Source of the DNA: JAJDFU01 sp964640855
GTDB lineage: Bacteria; Bacteroidota; Bacteroidia; Chitinophagales; Saprospiraceae
Assembly (NCBI GenBank): GCA_964640855.1
Contig: CAZXIX010000019.1
Span: forward strand, 1-54,220
Direction of reading: 5' to 3'
Length of the DNA: 54,220 bases
Of the stretch, positions 7,827-15,758 are shown piece by piece (the first letter of the stretch is position 1; the number at the start of each line of letters is the position of its first letter). The position numbers and the translations under genes were made by a program. The notes beneath the pieces are model-generated. The model saw only the letters and a list, made by a program, of their open reading frames with translations. It ran no database searches and was not told the origin of the DNA.

Positions 7827-7860
7827 CGGGGATTTGAGAATTCGGAGATTCGGGAATATT
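7827..7860 (+). repeat. Short degenerate GGAGATTCGGGAATT-type repeat
   Basis: Two adjacent imperfect units of about 16 bases, GGGGATTTGAGAATTC and GGAGATTCGGGAATAT, lie between xth and the acetyltransferase. The ATG at 7885 is past the repeat, which argues against any upstream TTG start inside it. Confidence 0.45.
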
Positions 7861-7884
7861 TTCCGTCCACCGCTCACTGCAACT

Positions 7885-8319
7885 ATGTCCTTTACCATCC
7901 AACAAGGAGACCTCCATACGGCCATCGACCTTATGGCCCATATACCGGAGATGAATGACGGGTTGCGCCCGCTTGAAGATTACGAAAGACGCATCGAAGG
8001 GTTACCGCATGTCATTTTCATTGCCCGGGTAAAGGACCAATCGGTCGGTTTCAAGGTCGGCTATCAGCGGGATGATTATTTCTATTCCTGGCTGGGGGGT
8101 GTACTCCCCGAATTTCGCCGAACCGGTATGGCAAAAGCCCTGGCAGATGCCCAGGAAGACTGGGCCCGACAGCAGGGCTATGATTCGGTGACCTTCAAGA
8201 CCCGGAATCGCCACAAAGCCATGCTCACCTTCGCCCTGAAAAACGGCTTCTTCATCACCGCGGTCGAAGAAAAGCCCGATCCCCTGGAAAACCGCATCTG
8301 GTTGAAAAAGAACCTGTGA
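7885..8319 (+). CDS. GNAT-family N-acetyltransferase
   Basis: 144 residues from the ATG at 7885 (MSFTIQQGD). An earlier TTG at 7834 would place the start inside a repeat and adds residues unlike the family. The GNAT acetyl-CoA site is visible as GVLPEFRRTGMAKAL (about 72-86), with the following alpha3 helix and the RNRHKAMLTFALKNGF segment. It transfers acetyl from acetyl-CoA to an amine; the substrate cannot be read from the sequence. Cytoplasmic. It lies between xth and the TetR-regulated efflux operon, with 145 bases of probable regulatory DNA after it. Confidence 0.85.
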   Translation: MSFTIQQGDLHTAIDLMAHIPEMNDGLRPLEDYERRIEGLPHVIFIARVKDQSVGFKVGYQRDDYFYSWLGGVLPEFRRTGMAKALADAQEDWARQQGYDSVTFKTRNRHKAMLTFALKNGFFITAVEEKPDPLENRIWLKKNL

Positions 8320-8368
8320 TCCTCTTCTCGGAATACGCTTCCCCGAACTCCATCCTCCGATTGCCCAC

Positions 8369-8390
8369 AATTTACCCAGGCAGGTAAAAA
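8369..8390 (+). promoter_or_regulatory. Candidate TetR operator 1
   Basis: TTTACC (8371-8376) and GGTAAA (8383-8388) form a perfect inverted repeat with a six-base spacer. The left half AATTTACCCA is nearly identical to both halves of the second site at 8440-8461. Confidence 0.45.
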
Positions 8391-8404
8391 AGAGCCTCCG
8401 AAAC

Positions 8405-8434
8405 TTGATAACGCATCGAAAAGGCAATACATTG
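8405..8434 (+). promoter_or_regulatory. Candidate promoter of the tetR-efflux operon
   Basis: TTG (8405-8407), a 20-base spacer, then TACATTG (8428-8434), one T short of the Bacteroidota TAnnTTTG consensus. It lies between the two palindromes, so a bound repressor could block it. Confidence 0.4.
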
Positions 8435-8439
8435 CCCCA

Positions 8440-8461
8440 AAATTACCCATTTGGATAAATT
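8440..8461 (+). promoter_or_regulatory. Candidate TetR operator 2
   Basis: A 22-bp imperfect palindrome, AAATTACCCA-TT-TGGATAAATT, with 8 of 10 arm positions matching. It sits just after the proposed -7 box and ends three bases before the tetR ATG, a typical autorepression position. Confidence 0.5.
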
Positions 8462-8464
8462 GCT

Positions 8465-9070
8465 ATGACGGCCAGTAATACACGAGACCAAATTTTGCAG
8501 GCAGCCCGGCAAGTCTTTCTCGAAAAAGGCTATGCCAACAGCCGAATGCAGGAGATCGCCGACACCGCTCAGATCAATAAAGGTCTCCTTCACTATTACT
8601 TCACTACCAAGGACAATCTGTTCCGGGCAGTCTTTCAGGATACCCTGCATGAGTTCATCCCCACTTTGCGTGACATCCTGGATTCCAGGCAGGGAATCCG
8701 GGCGAAAGTGGCCCAGTTGATCAGCTCTTACATGAACCTCATGCTGGAAAATCCTCACCTGCCGTCTTTCATCGTCAACGAACTCAACCACAACCAGGAA
8801 GCTTTTCTGGATATGATCTCCCATTGGGAAGGTCGACCCGATCTGCCGCTTTTCTTTCTGGAAATTCTTCAGGCTTCGGAGCGAGGCGAGATCGCCTCGG
8901 TCAATCCGGCACAACTCCTGCTCAACATCATTTCCCTCTGCGTTTTCCCCTTCTTGTCGAGACCTATTTTTATCCGGATGGCGGGGCTGGGGGAGCAGGA
9001 ATTTGTAGAGCTGATGCGAGAGCGGGAGCAGGAAGTACAACAACTCATTCTGAAACAGCTTGACATATGA
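8465..9070 (+). CDS. TetR/AcrR-family transcriptional regulator
   Basis: 201 residues. The N-terminal TetR DNA-binding domain (about 7-60) is clear: ILQAARQVFLEKGYANSRM, then EIADTAQINKGLLHYYFTTKDNLF with the recognition helix around NKGLLHYYF. The remainder is an all-helical ligand-binding and dimerisation domain with little sequence conservation. It is the first gene of a seven-gene efflux operon; its stop overlaps the ATG of the tolC-like gene (ATGA), so it is translationally coupled to its likely targets. In E. coli the similar TetR protein CecR controls ybhGFSR. Inferred: a local repressor of the operon, released by an unknown drug or lipid, acting on the palindromes just upstream. Confidence 0.93.
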   Translation: MTASNTRDQILQAARQVFLEKGYANSRMQEIADTAQINKGLLHYYFTTKDNLFRAVFQDTLHEFIPTLRDILDSRQGIRAKVAQLISSYMNLMLENPHLPSFIVNELNHNQEAFLDMISHWEGRPDLPLFFLEILQASERGEIASVNPAQLLLNIISLCVFPFLSRPIFIRMAGLGEQEFVELMREREQEVQQLILKQLDI

Positions 9071-10335
9071 TCCGAAAACTGTTCTTCGCCCTGCTTTTCA
9101 GCGTCCCGGCCCTTGGACTCACCCAGGAAAGCCTGAGCCTGGAGACCTGCTATTCGCTGGCCATTGCCCATCATCCCCTGGGCGAAAAGCAGGCCTTGCT
9201 CTCCGATATCCATGAAAGAGAACTCGATAATCTGCAGTCCGGGCGATTGCCCGACCTGAATCTCTTCGCGCTGGCGGGAGTCCAATCGGAAACCGTGGAG
9301 TTTCCCTTCGAGAACCCGATGTTCCCCAGGCTCGATCTGCCTCTATACCGGGGTGTGGCCGGAGTTCAGGTCCAATACGCCATTTACGATGGCGGTTACA
9401 AAAAAGCCTCCGAAACCATTAAAACAGCCGGTTTGCAGGCAGACCTCTTTGAAGTTGAGGTCGAGCTGGATCAGCTCAAGCAGCAGGTCAACCAACTTTT
9501 TTTTGGCTTACAACTCCAGGCGGCCACCGGTCGGGTCCTGGAGCTCAATCGAGAAACCCTGGTCCGGCAGATCCGCCGTTTGGAGGTACAGGTGGAAAGC
9601 GGGGTGGCCCTGCCCGGGCAGATCAAGCGGCTGCGGGTTCGCCTGCTGGAACTGGATGCCGCCCTGGAGGAGTCTGCCCGGCAGCAGGAGTCGCTGGCCG
9701 GCACGCTGGGGCGCTTGCTGGGCCGGGAAATAGATCGCAACGTCCGCCTGGAAAACCCATCCCTGCCGGATTTTTCCTTTACCGAGGGACACGACCGGCT
9801 GGAGCCCAAATTGCTACAGCTGGAGCGGGAACGCATCGCTGCCACCTCCGATCTGTTGACCTCCGGACGCAAGCCGATCGTGACGATCGGCGGTACCGCA
9901 GGGGCCGGTTACCCCAACCAGCTCAACCTGTTTGATGTCTCCTTCCGCCCCTATGCCACAGCCGAGGTCCGTATGAATTGGACCATCACCGATTGGGGAA
10001 AAACCAAGCGCGAGGGGGAATTGCTTTCTCTGAGGTCCCAACTGCTCGAGAACCAGGAAGAGGTGTTCGATTATCAGATCGACCTCGAAGAAGACCGCTA
10101 TCGTCAGGATATCCTCAACCTGGAAGCCCGGTTGGTCAGGGATCAGGAGATCCTCCAGTTGCAGGAAGAAGTTTTGGCCGAAGTCGCGACCCAACTGGAC
10201 AACGGCATCGTGACCAGCACCGAATTTATCGAACAGCTCAATAAAAGACTGGAAGCCCAGCTTCAACTCGAAATCCACGAAATCCACCTGATCCGCACCC
10301 GGGTCCATTACCTCACCCACAAAGGACTTTTGTAA
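9067..10335 (+). CDS. TolC-family outer-membrane efflux protein
   Basis: 422 residues with a signal peptide (cleavage near GLTQ, about residue 19). It starts LSLETCYSLAIAHHPL, the usual opening of the first TolC repeat, and has long heptad-like coiled-coil stretches (about 110-160, 165-220, 335-400). It would form a trimeric outer-membrane and periplasmic exit duct. There is no lipobox. It is coupled by a 4-base overlap to tetR and lies two bases before the HlyD gene. E. coli YbhGFSR lacks a local tolC, so this operon brings its own duct. Confidence 0.9.
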   Translation: MIRKLFFALLFSVPALGLTQESLSLETCYSLAIAHHPLGEKQALLSDIHERELDNLQSGRLPDLNLFALAGVQSETVEFPFENPMFPRLDLPLYRGVAGVQVQYAIYDGGYKKASETIKTAGLQADLFEVEVELDQLKQQVNQLFFGLQLQAATGRVLELNRETLVRQIRRLEVQVESGVALPGQIKRLRVRLLELDAALEESARQQESLAGTLGRLLGREIDRNVRLENPSLPDFSFTEGHDRLEPKLLQLERERIAATSDLLTSGRKPIVTIGGTAGAGYPNQLNLFDVSFRPYATAEVRMNWTITDWGKTKREGELLSLRSQLLENQEEVFDYQIDLEEDRYRQDILNLEARLVRDQEILQLQEEVLAEVATQLDNGIVTSTEFIEQLNKRLEAQLQLEIHEIHLIRTRVHYLTHKGLL

Positions 10336-10337
10336 TC

Positions 10338-11264
10338 ATGATCCGAATTACCTGTTTTCTGCTACTGGTCGCATGCTTGCCGGCTTGTCAGAATGGCGAG
10401 CCCCTTCCGGACGCTTATGGAAATTTTGAGGCCGACGAGATTCTGGTTTCATCGGAGGCTAATGGTCGGCTGCTTTCTTTTGAACTCGAGGAGGGCGTAT
10501 CGCTGGCCCAAGGCCAAAAAGTCGGTCTGGTCGATACCATGCAGTTGCACCTGCAGAAGGCCCAATTGAAAGCCCGTCTGAGGTCGCTGGACCAGAGACT
10601 GCAAGATGCCGAGCCCGATATCCTGGTTTTGCAAAGGCAACTGGATAAGCTCGAGCTGGAGCAAAGGCGTTTTGAGCGGCTGGTGGCCAAGCAGGCTGCC
10701 ACCCCCCAAAAACTGGATGACATCAATGGGCAGATCGCGGTGGTCAAGCAACAGATGGACGCGGCCCGCGAGAAAGTAAGCATAGCCAACCGGGCAATCC
10801 TGAGCGAAGCCGATCCCATCCGGGCGCAGATCGACCTATTGGAGGATCAGATGGAAAAGTGTCGGGTTTACAGTCCGATCTCGGGCCGGGTTTTGCTCAA
10901 ACTGGCCGAGCCCGGTGAGGTGGTGACCCTGGGAAAACCTTTGTTCAAAATAGCTAAGCTGGACCCCATCTTTCTCCGGGCTTATTTCAGCGGCAAGCAA
11001 TTGCAGTCGGTTAAACTGGATCAGGAACTGGAAGTGTGGGTAGATGACGGGACTGGGGGCTTACGGAAACTTCCCGGTCGGGTAAGCTGGATTTCCGACC
11101 AGGCCGAGTTCACGCCCAAAACCATCCAGACGAGAGAAGAGCGGGTCGACCTGGTCTATGCCGTAAAGATCGAAGTGCCCAACGATGGCCGGCTCAAGGT
11201 GGGGATGCCGGCTGAGGCGAGAATCAAGCGGGATTCTGATCCGGCTACTGTTCATACAAATTAA
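10338..11264 (+). CDS. HlyD/YbhG-like membrane-fusion lipoprotein
   Basis: 308 residues. The N-terminus ends in the lipobox LPAC (Cys17), so it is probably lipid-anchored rather than held by an uncleaved transmembrane helix. Then come the lipoyl/barrel half-motif (ILVSSEANGRLLSFELEEG, about 35-53), a long alpha-hairpin (about 65-170: QLKARLRSLDQRLQDAE and LDDINGQIAVVKQQMDAA), the second lipoyl half (YSPISGRVLLKLAEPGEVV) and a beta-barrel domain. It links the inner-membrane ABC transporter to the TolC-like duct encoded just before it. The closest type is YbhG/EmrA-like adaptors of ABC-2 exporters. Probably a periplasm-facing lipoprotein. Confidence 0.9.
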   Translation: MIRITCFLLLVACLPACQNGEPLPDAYGNFEADEILVSSEANGRLLSFELEEGVSLAQGQKVGLVDTMQLHLQKAQLKARLRSLDQRLQDAEPDILVLQRQLDKLELEQRRFERLVAKQAATPQKLDDINGQIAVVKQQMDAAREKVSIANRAILSEADPIRAQIDLLEDQMEKCRVYSPISGRVLLKLAEPGEVVTLGKPLFKIAKLDPIFLRAYFSGKQLQSVKLDQELEVWVDDGTGGLRKLPGRVSWISDQAEFTPKTIQTREERVDLVYAVKIEVPNDGRLKVGMPAEARIKRDSDPATVHTN

Positions 11265-11270
11265 GGGATC

Positions 11271-12197
11271 ATGACAGAATGGACCATTGAAGCCAACGAC
11301 CTTCGAAAATCTTTCGGCTCGGTGACGGCCTTGCAGGGGGTCACCCTCCGCATAGCCCGGGGAGAACTCTTTGGCCTGATCGGTCCGGACGGCGCCGGAA
11401 AAACGACTTTGATCCGCATCCTCAACACCTTGCTGCTTCCGGATGAGGGAGATGCCAGAGTACTGGGCTATCCTCTGAAGAAAGGATACCGGAAGATCCG
11501 TCGGAAAGTAGGCTATGTGCCCGGGCATTCCGCCTTGTACAACGACCTTTCGGTGCGGGAAAACCTCCGGTTTTACGCCACCATTTTCGGTTCCCGAATA
11601 GAGGAGAATTACGACCTGATCCGGGATATATACGAGCCTCTGGAGCCTTTTGCGGATCGCCCGGCCGGAAAGCTTTCGGGGGGGATGCGGCAAAAACTGG
11701 CCCTGAGTTGCGCCCTGATCCACCGTCCGGATCTCATTTTCCTGGATGAACCTTCCACCGGCGTAGATCCTGTAAGCCGACTGGAGCTCTGGAATACCAT
11801 TACCCGATTGAAAACAGAAGGGATCACTCTGCTGGTCGCTACCCCCAACATGGATGAAGCGGCACGCTGCGACCGGATCGCGCTCATGCAGGAAGGAGGG
11901 ATTCTGGCCACCGATTCTCCGGAAGACTTGCGCCATCGGTTTGATCGCTACCTCCTGGCCGTGTATGGGCAAAACAAAATGGCCTTGCTTCGCGATCTCC
12001 GGATTTTCCCCGGGGTGGAAGAAGCCTATGCCTTTGGTCAATCCGTTCATACCTGTTTTCGGCAGGCCCCCGAAGAGGACCGCCTGCGGCAATACCTGCT
12101 TTCCAAAGGGCATGCAAAGGTTCGGCTGGAGCCAGCCGAACCGACCATAGAAGACATTTTCATCCGAATGAACCAAACCCAAAAAACAGGAGCATGA
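11271..12197 (+). CDS. ABC transporter ATP-binding protein (YbhF N-half type)
   Basis: 308 residues. Walker A is GPDGAGKTT (38-46), the signature is LSGGM (about 135-139) and Walker B is LIFLDEP with Glu160. The GPDGAGK form is the one seen in the first ATPase half of E. coli YbhF. Two switch residues are unusual: the Q-loop reads GYVPGHSALY, with Gly85 where Gln is normal, and the H-loop reads VATPNMDEA, with Pro192 where His is normal. A C-terminal extension (about 220-308) is typical of drug ABC-2 ATPases. It probably forms a heterodimer with the next gene product; the two overlap by 4 bases. The signature is canonical, so it likely completes the good ATP site of its partner. Confidence 0.93.
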   Translation: MTEWTIEANDLRKSFGSVTALQGVTLRIARGELFGLIGPDGAGKTTLIRILNTLLLPDEGDARVLGYPLKKGYRKIRRKVGYVPGHSALYNDLSVRENLRFYATIFGSRIEENYDLIRDIYEPLEPFADRPAGKLSGGMRQKLALSCALIHRPDLIFLDEPSTGVDPVSRLELWNTITRLKTEGITLLVATPNMDEAARCDRIALMQEGGILATDSPEDLRHRFDRYLLAVYGQNKMALLRDLRIFPGVEEAYAFGQSVHTCFRQAPEEDRLRQYLLSKGHAKVRLEPAEPTIEDIFIRMNQTQKTGA

Positions 12198-12937
12198 GTT
12201 GGGCGATCGAGGCAAACCGTTTGACCAAGCGTTTCGGGGCTTTCACCGCAGTGGACGAGGTGAGTTTTCAGGTAAATCCAGGCGAGGTTTTTGGTTTTCT
12301 GGGCGCCAACGGCGCTGGAAAAACCACCTGCATCCGGATGCTGACGGGCCTCATCCATCCTACGGAGGGCAGCGCCACCGTAAGCGGCTACGATGTGCGG
12401 AGCCAGACCGAAAAGGTTAAGCGCAGCATCGGCTACATGAGCCAGCGCTTCTCCTTGTATCCCGATCTGAGCATTCGCGAGAATATTGTCCTGTTCGGCG
12501 GTATTTACGGCCTTTCCCGAAAAGCGATCCGAACCAAAATGGAAGAAGTGCTGCAGGAGTTGGGATTGGAAGAAGTGGCGGATTCCCGGGTCGCTTCGAT
12601 TCCGCTCGGATGGAAGCAAAAACTGGCCTTTTCGGTAGCCGTGTTGCACGAGCCCGGCGTGGTTTTTCTGGACGAACCCACCAGCGGAGTGGATCCCATC
12701 ACCCGACAGCAATTCTGGGAGTTGATCTACAGGGCCTCCGAAAGGGGAGTCACCATCTTTCTGACCACACACTATATGCCCGAGGCCGAATATTGCGACC
12801 GGGTGGCCATCATGGCGGCGGGAAAACTCGAAGCCCTCGAAACGCCCAACGGCCTGAAGGCCGACTTTGGGGTCGGTGACATAGCCGACGTCTTTGTCAA
12901 GATCAACGAGCTGCACCGTAAATCCCTGACCTCATGA
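12194..12937 (+). CDS. ABC transporter ATP-binding protein (YbhF C-half type)
   Basis: 247 residues. Walker A is GANGAGKTT (38-46), the Q-loop is GYMSQRFSLY (Gln84), Walker B is VVFLDEP (Glu161) and the H-loop is TTHYMPEAEYCDR (His193). The signature is degenerate, PLGWKQK instead of LSGGQ, just as the second half of E. coli YbhF has LPLGFKQ. With the upstream ATPase it therefore reconstructs a YbhF-like pair, with one canonical and one degenerate ATP site. Both ends overlap neighbouring genes by 4 bases, so the two ATPases and the permeases are translationally coupled. Confidence 0.93.
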   Translation: MSWAIEANRLTKRFGAFTAVDEVSFQVNPGEVFGFLGANGAGKTTCIRMLTGLIHPTEGSATVSGYDVRSQTEKVKRSIGYMSQRFSLYPDLSIRENIVLFGGIYGLSRKAIRTKMEEVLQELGLEEVADSRVASIPLGWKQKLAFSVAVLHEPGVVFLDEPTSGVDPITRQQFWELIYRASERGVTIFLTTHYMPEAEYCDRVAIMAAGKLEALETPNGLKADFGVGDIADVFVKINELHRKSLTS

Positions 12938-14052
12938 GACACCAATTGGGCATATTCATCTGGAAAGAGGTCCGGCACATTCTCCGGGATCGGAGGAGTT
13001 TGCTGATCCTGATCGGGCTTCCGGTCGTGCAGGTCCTGCTTTTCGGTTTTGCCATCACCAACGAAGTGGGCCTCACCGGCATGGTCGTCTACGATCCCTC
13101 GAGCAGTGAGGAAGCGCGGCGGTTGGTACGTAAAATGGAGGCGACCGGGTATTTTCAAACCCTGGAGTGGGTGCACAACCCCTCTGAATTTGAGCGGGCC
13201 TTTCAAGCTTCCCAGGCCAAGATCGCTTTGCAATTCCCCCCTGATTTTCCGGATCTTTTGCTGCGGGCAGAACCCGTATCCGTGCAGATACTGGCGGATG
13301 CTACCGAACCCAACACGGCAACGACCCTGGTGAATTATGCCCAGGCCGTTATTCTCCGATTCCAACAGGAAGAAGCAACGGGATGGCCCACGCTCCATCA
13401 GCCTATGCGGATCCAGACCGAATCCCGGATGCTGTATAATCCGACCCTGGCAAGCGTGGCGCTTTTCGTTCCGGGTGTTATGACCGTGATCCTGTTGCTG
13501 GTCTCCGCCCTGATGACCTCCATAGCCCTCACGCGAGAAAAAGAGAACGGGAATATGGAGTTGCTACTGGTCTCCCCCCTAAAGCCCCCCCTGATCATAC
13601 TGGGGAAGGTGATACCCTACATCGTTCTATCCCTGAGCATTACGGTGATTGTGCTTTTGCTTTCGGTATGGGTCTTTGATATGTCGATCCGGGGGAATAT
13701 CGTCTTCCTTCTGCTTGAATGCGGGCTGTTTGTTCTGACAGCCCTTTCCCTGGGCATATTGATCAGCACACGGACCCAAATCCAGCAGGTCGCCATGATG
13801 ATCTCACTGGTGGCTCTGATGATGCCCACGATCCTGTTGTCCGGATTCATTTTCCCCATTGAGTCCATGCCGGTGCTGCTACAATGGCTGAGTAATATCA
13901 TACCGGCCAAGTGGTTCATCATCATCCTTCGAAGCATCATGTTGCAGGGAAACGGCTGGGAGGAGGTTTGGATGGAAAACCTGATCCTGTTGGGCATGAC
14001 CTTCTTTTTTCTGCTGGTCAGTATCCGAAACTTCAAAATCCGACTTGAGTAG
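12934..14052 (+). CDS. ABC-2 type permease 1 (YbhS/YbhR-like)
   Basis: 372 residues. Architecture: an N-terminal transmembrane helix (about 24-44) after the IWKEVRHILRDRRSLLI motif, a large extracytoplasmic domain (about 45-175), then five helices in the C-terminal half (about 180-370), including the ABC-2 motif ALTREKENGNMELLLVSPLKP. This is the DrrB/YbhS layout of inner-membrane exporters of drugs or lipids. It probably pairs with the next gene product, and the two ATPases bind on the cytoplasmic side. It starts by ATGA overlap with the second ATPase gene. Confidence 0.92.
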   Translation: MRHQLGIFIWKEVRHILRDRRSLLILIGLPVVQVLLFGFAITNEVGLTGMVVYDPSSSEEARRLVRKMEATGYFQTLEWVHNPSEFERAFQASQAKIALQFPPDFPDLLLRAEPVSVQILADATEPNTATTLVNYAQAVILRFQQEEATGWPTLHQPMRIQTESRMLYNPTLASVALFVPGVMTVILLLVSALMTSIALTREKENGNMELLLVSPLKPPLIILGKVIPYIVLSLSITVIVLLLSVWVFDMSIRGNIVFLLLECGLFVLTALSLGILISTRTQIQQVAMMISLVALMMPTILLSGFIFPIESMPVLLQWLSNIIPAKWFIIILRSIMLQGNGWEEVWMENLILLGMTFFFLLVSIRNFKIRLE

Positions 14053-14054
14053 GC

Positions 14055-15176
14055 ATGCAAACGATCCTCTATTTATTGCGCAAGGAGTTTATCCAGATCC
14101 GCCGTCAGCCAATCCTGATCGGGCTTCTTTTTCTCATGCCCATGGTACAACTCATCATTCTGGCCTATGCGGCGGATTTTGAGGTCAAGAATGTACGGAT
14201 CTGCATCGTGGACCAGGATCTTTCTTCCGCCTCCCGCATTCTGCTCGGGAAATTCGAAGCCTCGCCCAATTTTTTGGTCTCCGGAACCTCGACCCGCAGG
14301 GCGGCTGGGCTGGAGCAGATCCAAAAACGGGAGGCCGACCTGGCCCTGGTGATACCCCAAGGCTTTGAAAGAGAACTGCTTCGGGAGCGGGTCGGAAAAC
14401 TTCAGTTGCAGGTCAACGCCATAAACGGGACCAAAGCTTTGCTCGGCAGTGCCTATGCCGAATCGATCATACAATCCTTCCTGGCCGAATACCGGATCAC
14501 CTACGAGCCTGCGGCTTTCACGGCAGGGCAACCCGGCCTGAAGGTTACCTTTTCCAACTGGTACAATCCCGATCTGGAATACCACAATTTCATGGTACCC
14601 GGCATTCTGGTCATGCTGGTCACCCTGGTCGGCATGTTCATGTCGGGTCTCAACATCGTTCGGGAAAAGGAAATGGGTACCATGGAGCAGATCAACGTCA
14701 CACCCATCCGAAAATATCAATTCGTGGTCGGGAAGCTATCGCCCTTCTGGATCATCGGCATGCTGGAACTGGCCTTCGGCCTGCTGATCGCGAAAGTGAT
14801 TTTCCAAATCCCCATGGTCGGAAGCCTGGGCCTGGTCGTCGGTTATGCGGCCCTCTATTTGCTAGCCGTACTGGGGATCGGGCTCTTTATTTCGACGGTG
14901 AGCGAAACGCAGCAGCAGGCCATGTTCCTGGCCTGGTTCTTTGTGGTGATCTTTGTTTTGATGAGCGGCTTGTTCACCCCGATCGAAAGCATGCCCGAGT
15001 GGGCTCAGGTAGTGACCTGGTTCAATCCCATCGCTTATTTCGTTGAGGTGAACCGACTGGTTCTGCTGAAGGGGGCCGGTTTCACGGCTATTCAGAGCCA
15101 TTTTTGGAAGACAGGGCTTTTTGCTGCGGCTACCTTGACCCTGGCCATTCTGAATTACCGGAAAACATCAGGATGA
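14055..15176 (+). CDS. ABC-2 type permease 2 (YbhR-like)
   Basis: 373 residues, with the same layout as the preceding gene: the KEFIQIRRQPILIGL cytoplasmic start, a first transmembrane helix (about 19-39), a periplasmic domain (about 40-170), then five helices with the ABC-2 signature IVREKEMGTMEQINVTPIRK (about 203-222). It is the last gene of the efflux operon and starts two bases after the preceding stop. Its end overlaps the convergent CBS gene by nine bases, so there is no room for an intrinsic terminator. Substrate unknown; YbhFSR homologues move drugs and have been linked to sodium or membrane stress. Confidence 0.92.
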   Translation: MQTILYLLRKEFIQIRRQPILIGLLFLMPMVQLIILAYAADFEVKNVRICIVDQDLSSASRILLGKFEASPNFLVSGTSTRRAAGLEQIQKREADLALVIPQGFERELLRERVGKLQLQVNAINGTKALLGSAYAESIIQSFLAEYRITYEPAAFTAGQPGLKVTFSNWYNPDLEYHNFMVPGILVMLVTLVGMFMSGLNIVREKEMGTMEQINVTPIRKYQFVVGKLSPFWIIGMLELAFGLLIAKVIFQIPMVGSLGLVVGYAALYLLAVLGIGLFISTVSETQQQAMFLAWFFVVIFVLMSGLFTPIESMPEWAQVVTWFNPIAYFVEVNRLVLLKGAGFTAIQSHFWKTGLFAAATLTLAILNYRKTSG

Positions 15177-15590
15177 GGAGTCGGAAAGGCCGCGGAGGAA
15201 GTCGAAAGTAGTAACGATGCCTACCAACTTCCCGTTTTCCTGTACCGGAACCGCCCGGAAACGGCGCTCCAGCAAAATATCCAACACGCTTTGGGTCGAA
15301 TCGGAAGCCTCAGCGCAAACCACCTCCCGGGTCATGATCTCTTCTACCCGAAAAGACCTCAGGCGGGCATTCTGAATGAAGCGGTCGTTTTCGGAATTGG
15401 AATTGCCGCGCAGGAAATAAAGAAAATCCGGCTTGGCGATGATTCCGATGACCCGCTCGTTTTGCACGACGGGGATATGATGAAAAGAATTCTCCTTGAA
15501 GATCTGATCTACCTTAGCCATGGTGTCGGTGGGCTCAACCGTAATGACTTCGGTAACCATGAAATCGCGGATAGGCTTGCTTAGGTCCAC
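15168..15590 (-). CDS. Tandem-CBS-domain protein
   Basis: 140 residues if started at the GTG at 15590 (MDLSKPIRDFMVTEV). A GTG at 15671 would add 27 residues unlike CBS proteins. Two CBS motifs are visible: IRDFMVTEVITVEPTDTM...HIPVVQNERVIGIIAKPDFL, and RVEEIMTREVVCAEASDSTQ...AVPVQENGKLVGIVTTFDFL. The pair forms a Bateman module, which in other proteins binds adenosyl nucleotides. There is no effector domain, so it is a stand-alone CBS protein of unknown target. A TACATTTTG box on the minus strand (15637-15645) fits a start downstream of it. It is convergent with, and overlaps, the last permease gene. Confidence 0.85.
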   Translation of the reverse strand: MDLSKPIRDFMVTEVITVEPTDTMAKVDQIFKENSFHHIPVVQNERVIGIIAKPDFLYFLRGNSNSENDRFIQNARLRSFRVEEIMTREVVCAEASDSTQSVLDILLERRFRAVPVQENGKLVGIVTTFDFLRGLSDSSS

Positions 15591-15636
15591 GGTTAAATTT
15601 TTCCGGAAGGTACCGAAAAACACAAGTCTACACAAG

Positions 15637-15645
15637 CAAAATGTA
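15637..15645 (-). promoter_or_regulatory. Possible -7 box for the CBS gene
   Basis: Minus strand TACATTTTG, one base longer than TAnnTTTG, 47 bases before the GTG at 15590. It supports the shorter protein start. No good -33 element was found. Confidence 0.25.
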
Positions 15646-15758
15646 CGGCCTACACTAAGTCGCGCGGGCACACCAAAGATTTAACCATTTGGTAACCTGC
15701 AAAGCGCATCATCTACGCCGGGCTGTTGTTGATTTGTTGCAACAAAAAAAGATTCACC

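Noticed and set aside
11061..12215. A 384-residue open frame antisense to the first ABC ATPase gene
   Set aside because: Shadow of a conserved ATPase; composition is the mirror of the sense codons and no domain is visible.
15591..15671. Extended N-terminus for the CBS protein (GTG at 15671)
   Set aside because: The extra 27 residues do not look like a CBS protein, and a -7-like box lies within this stretch.
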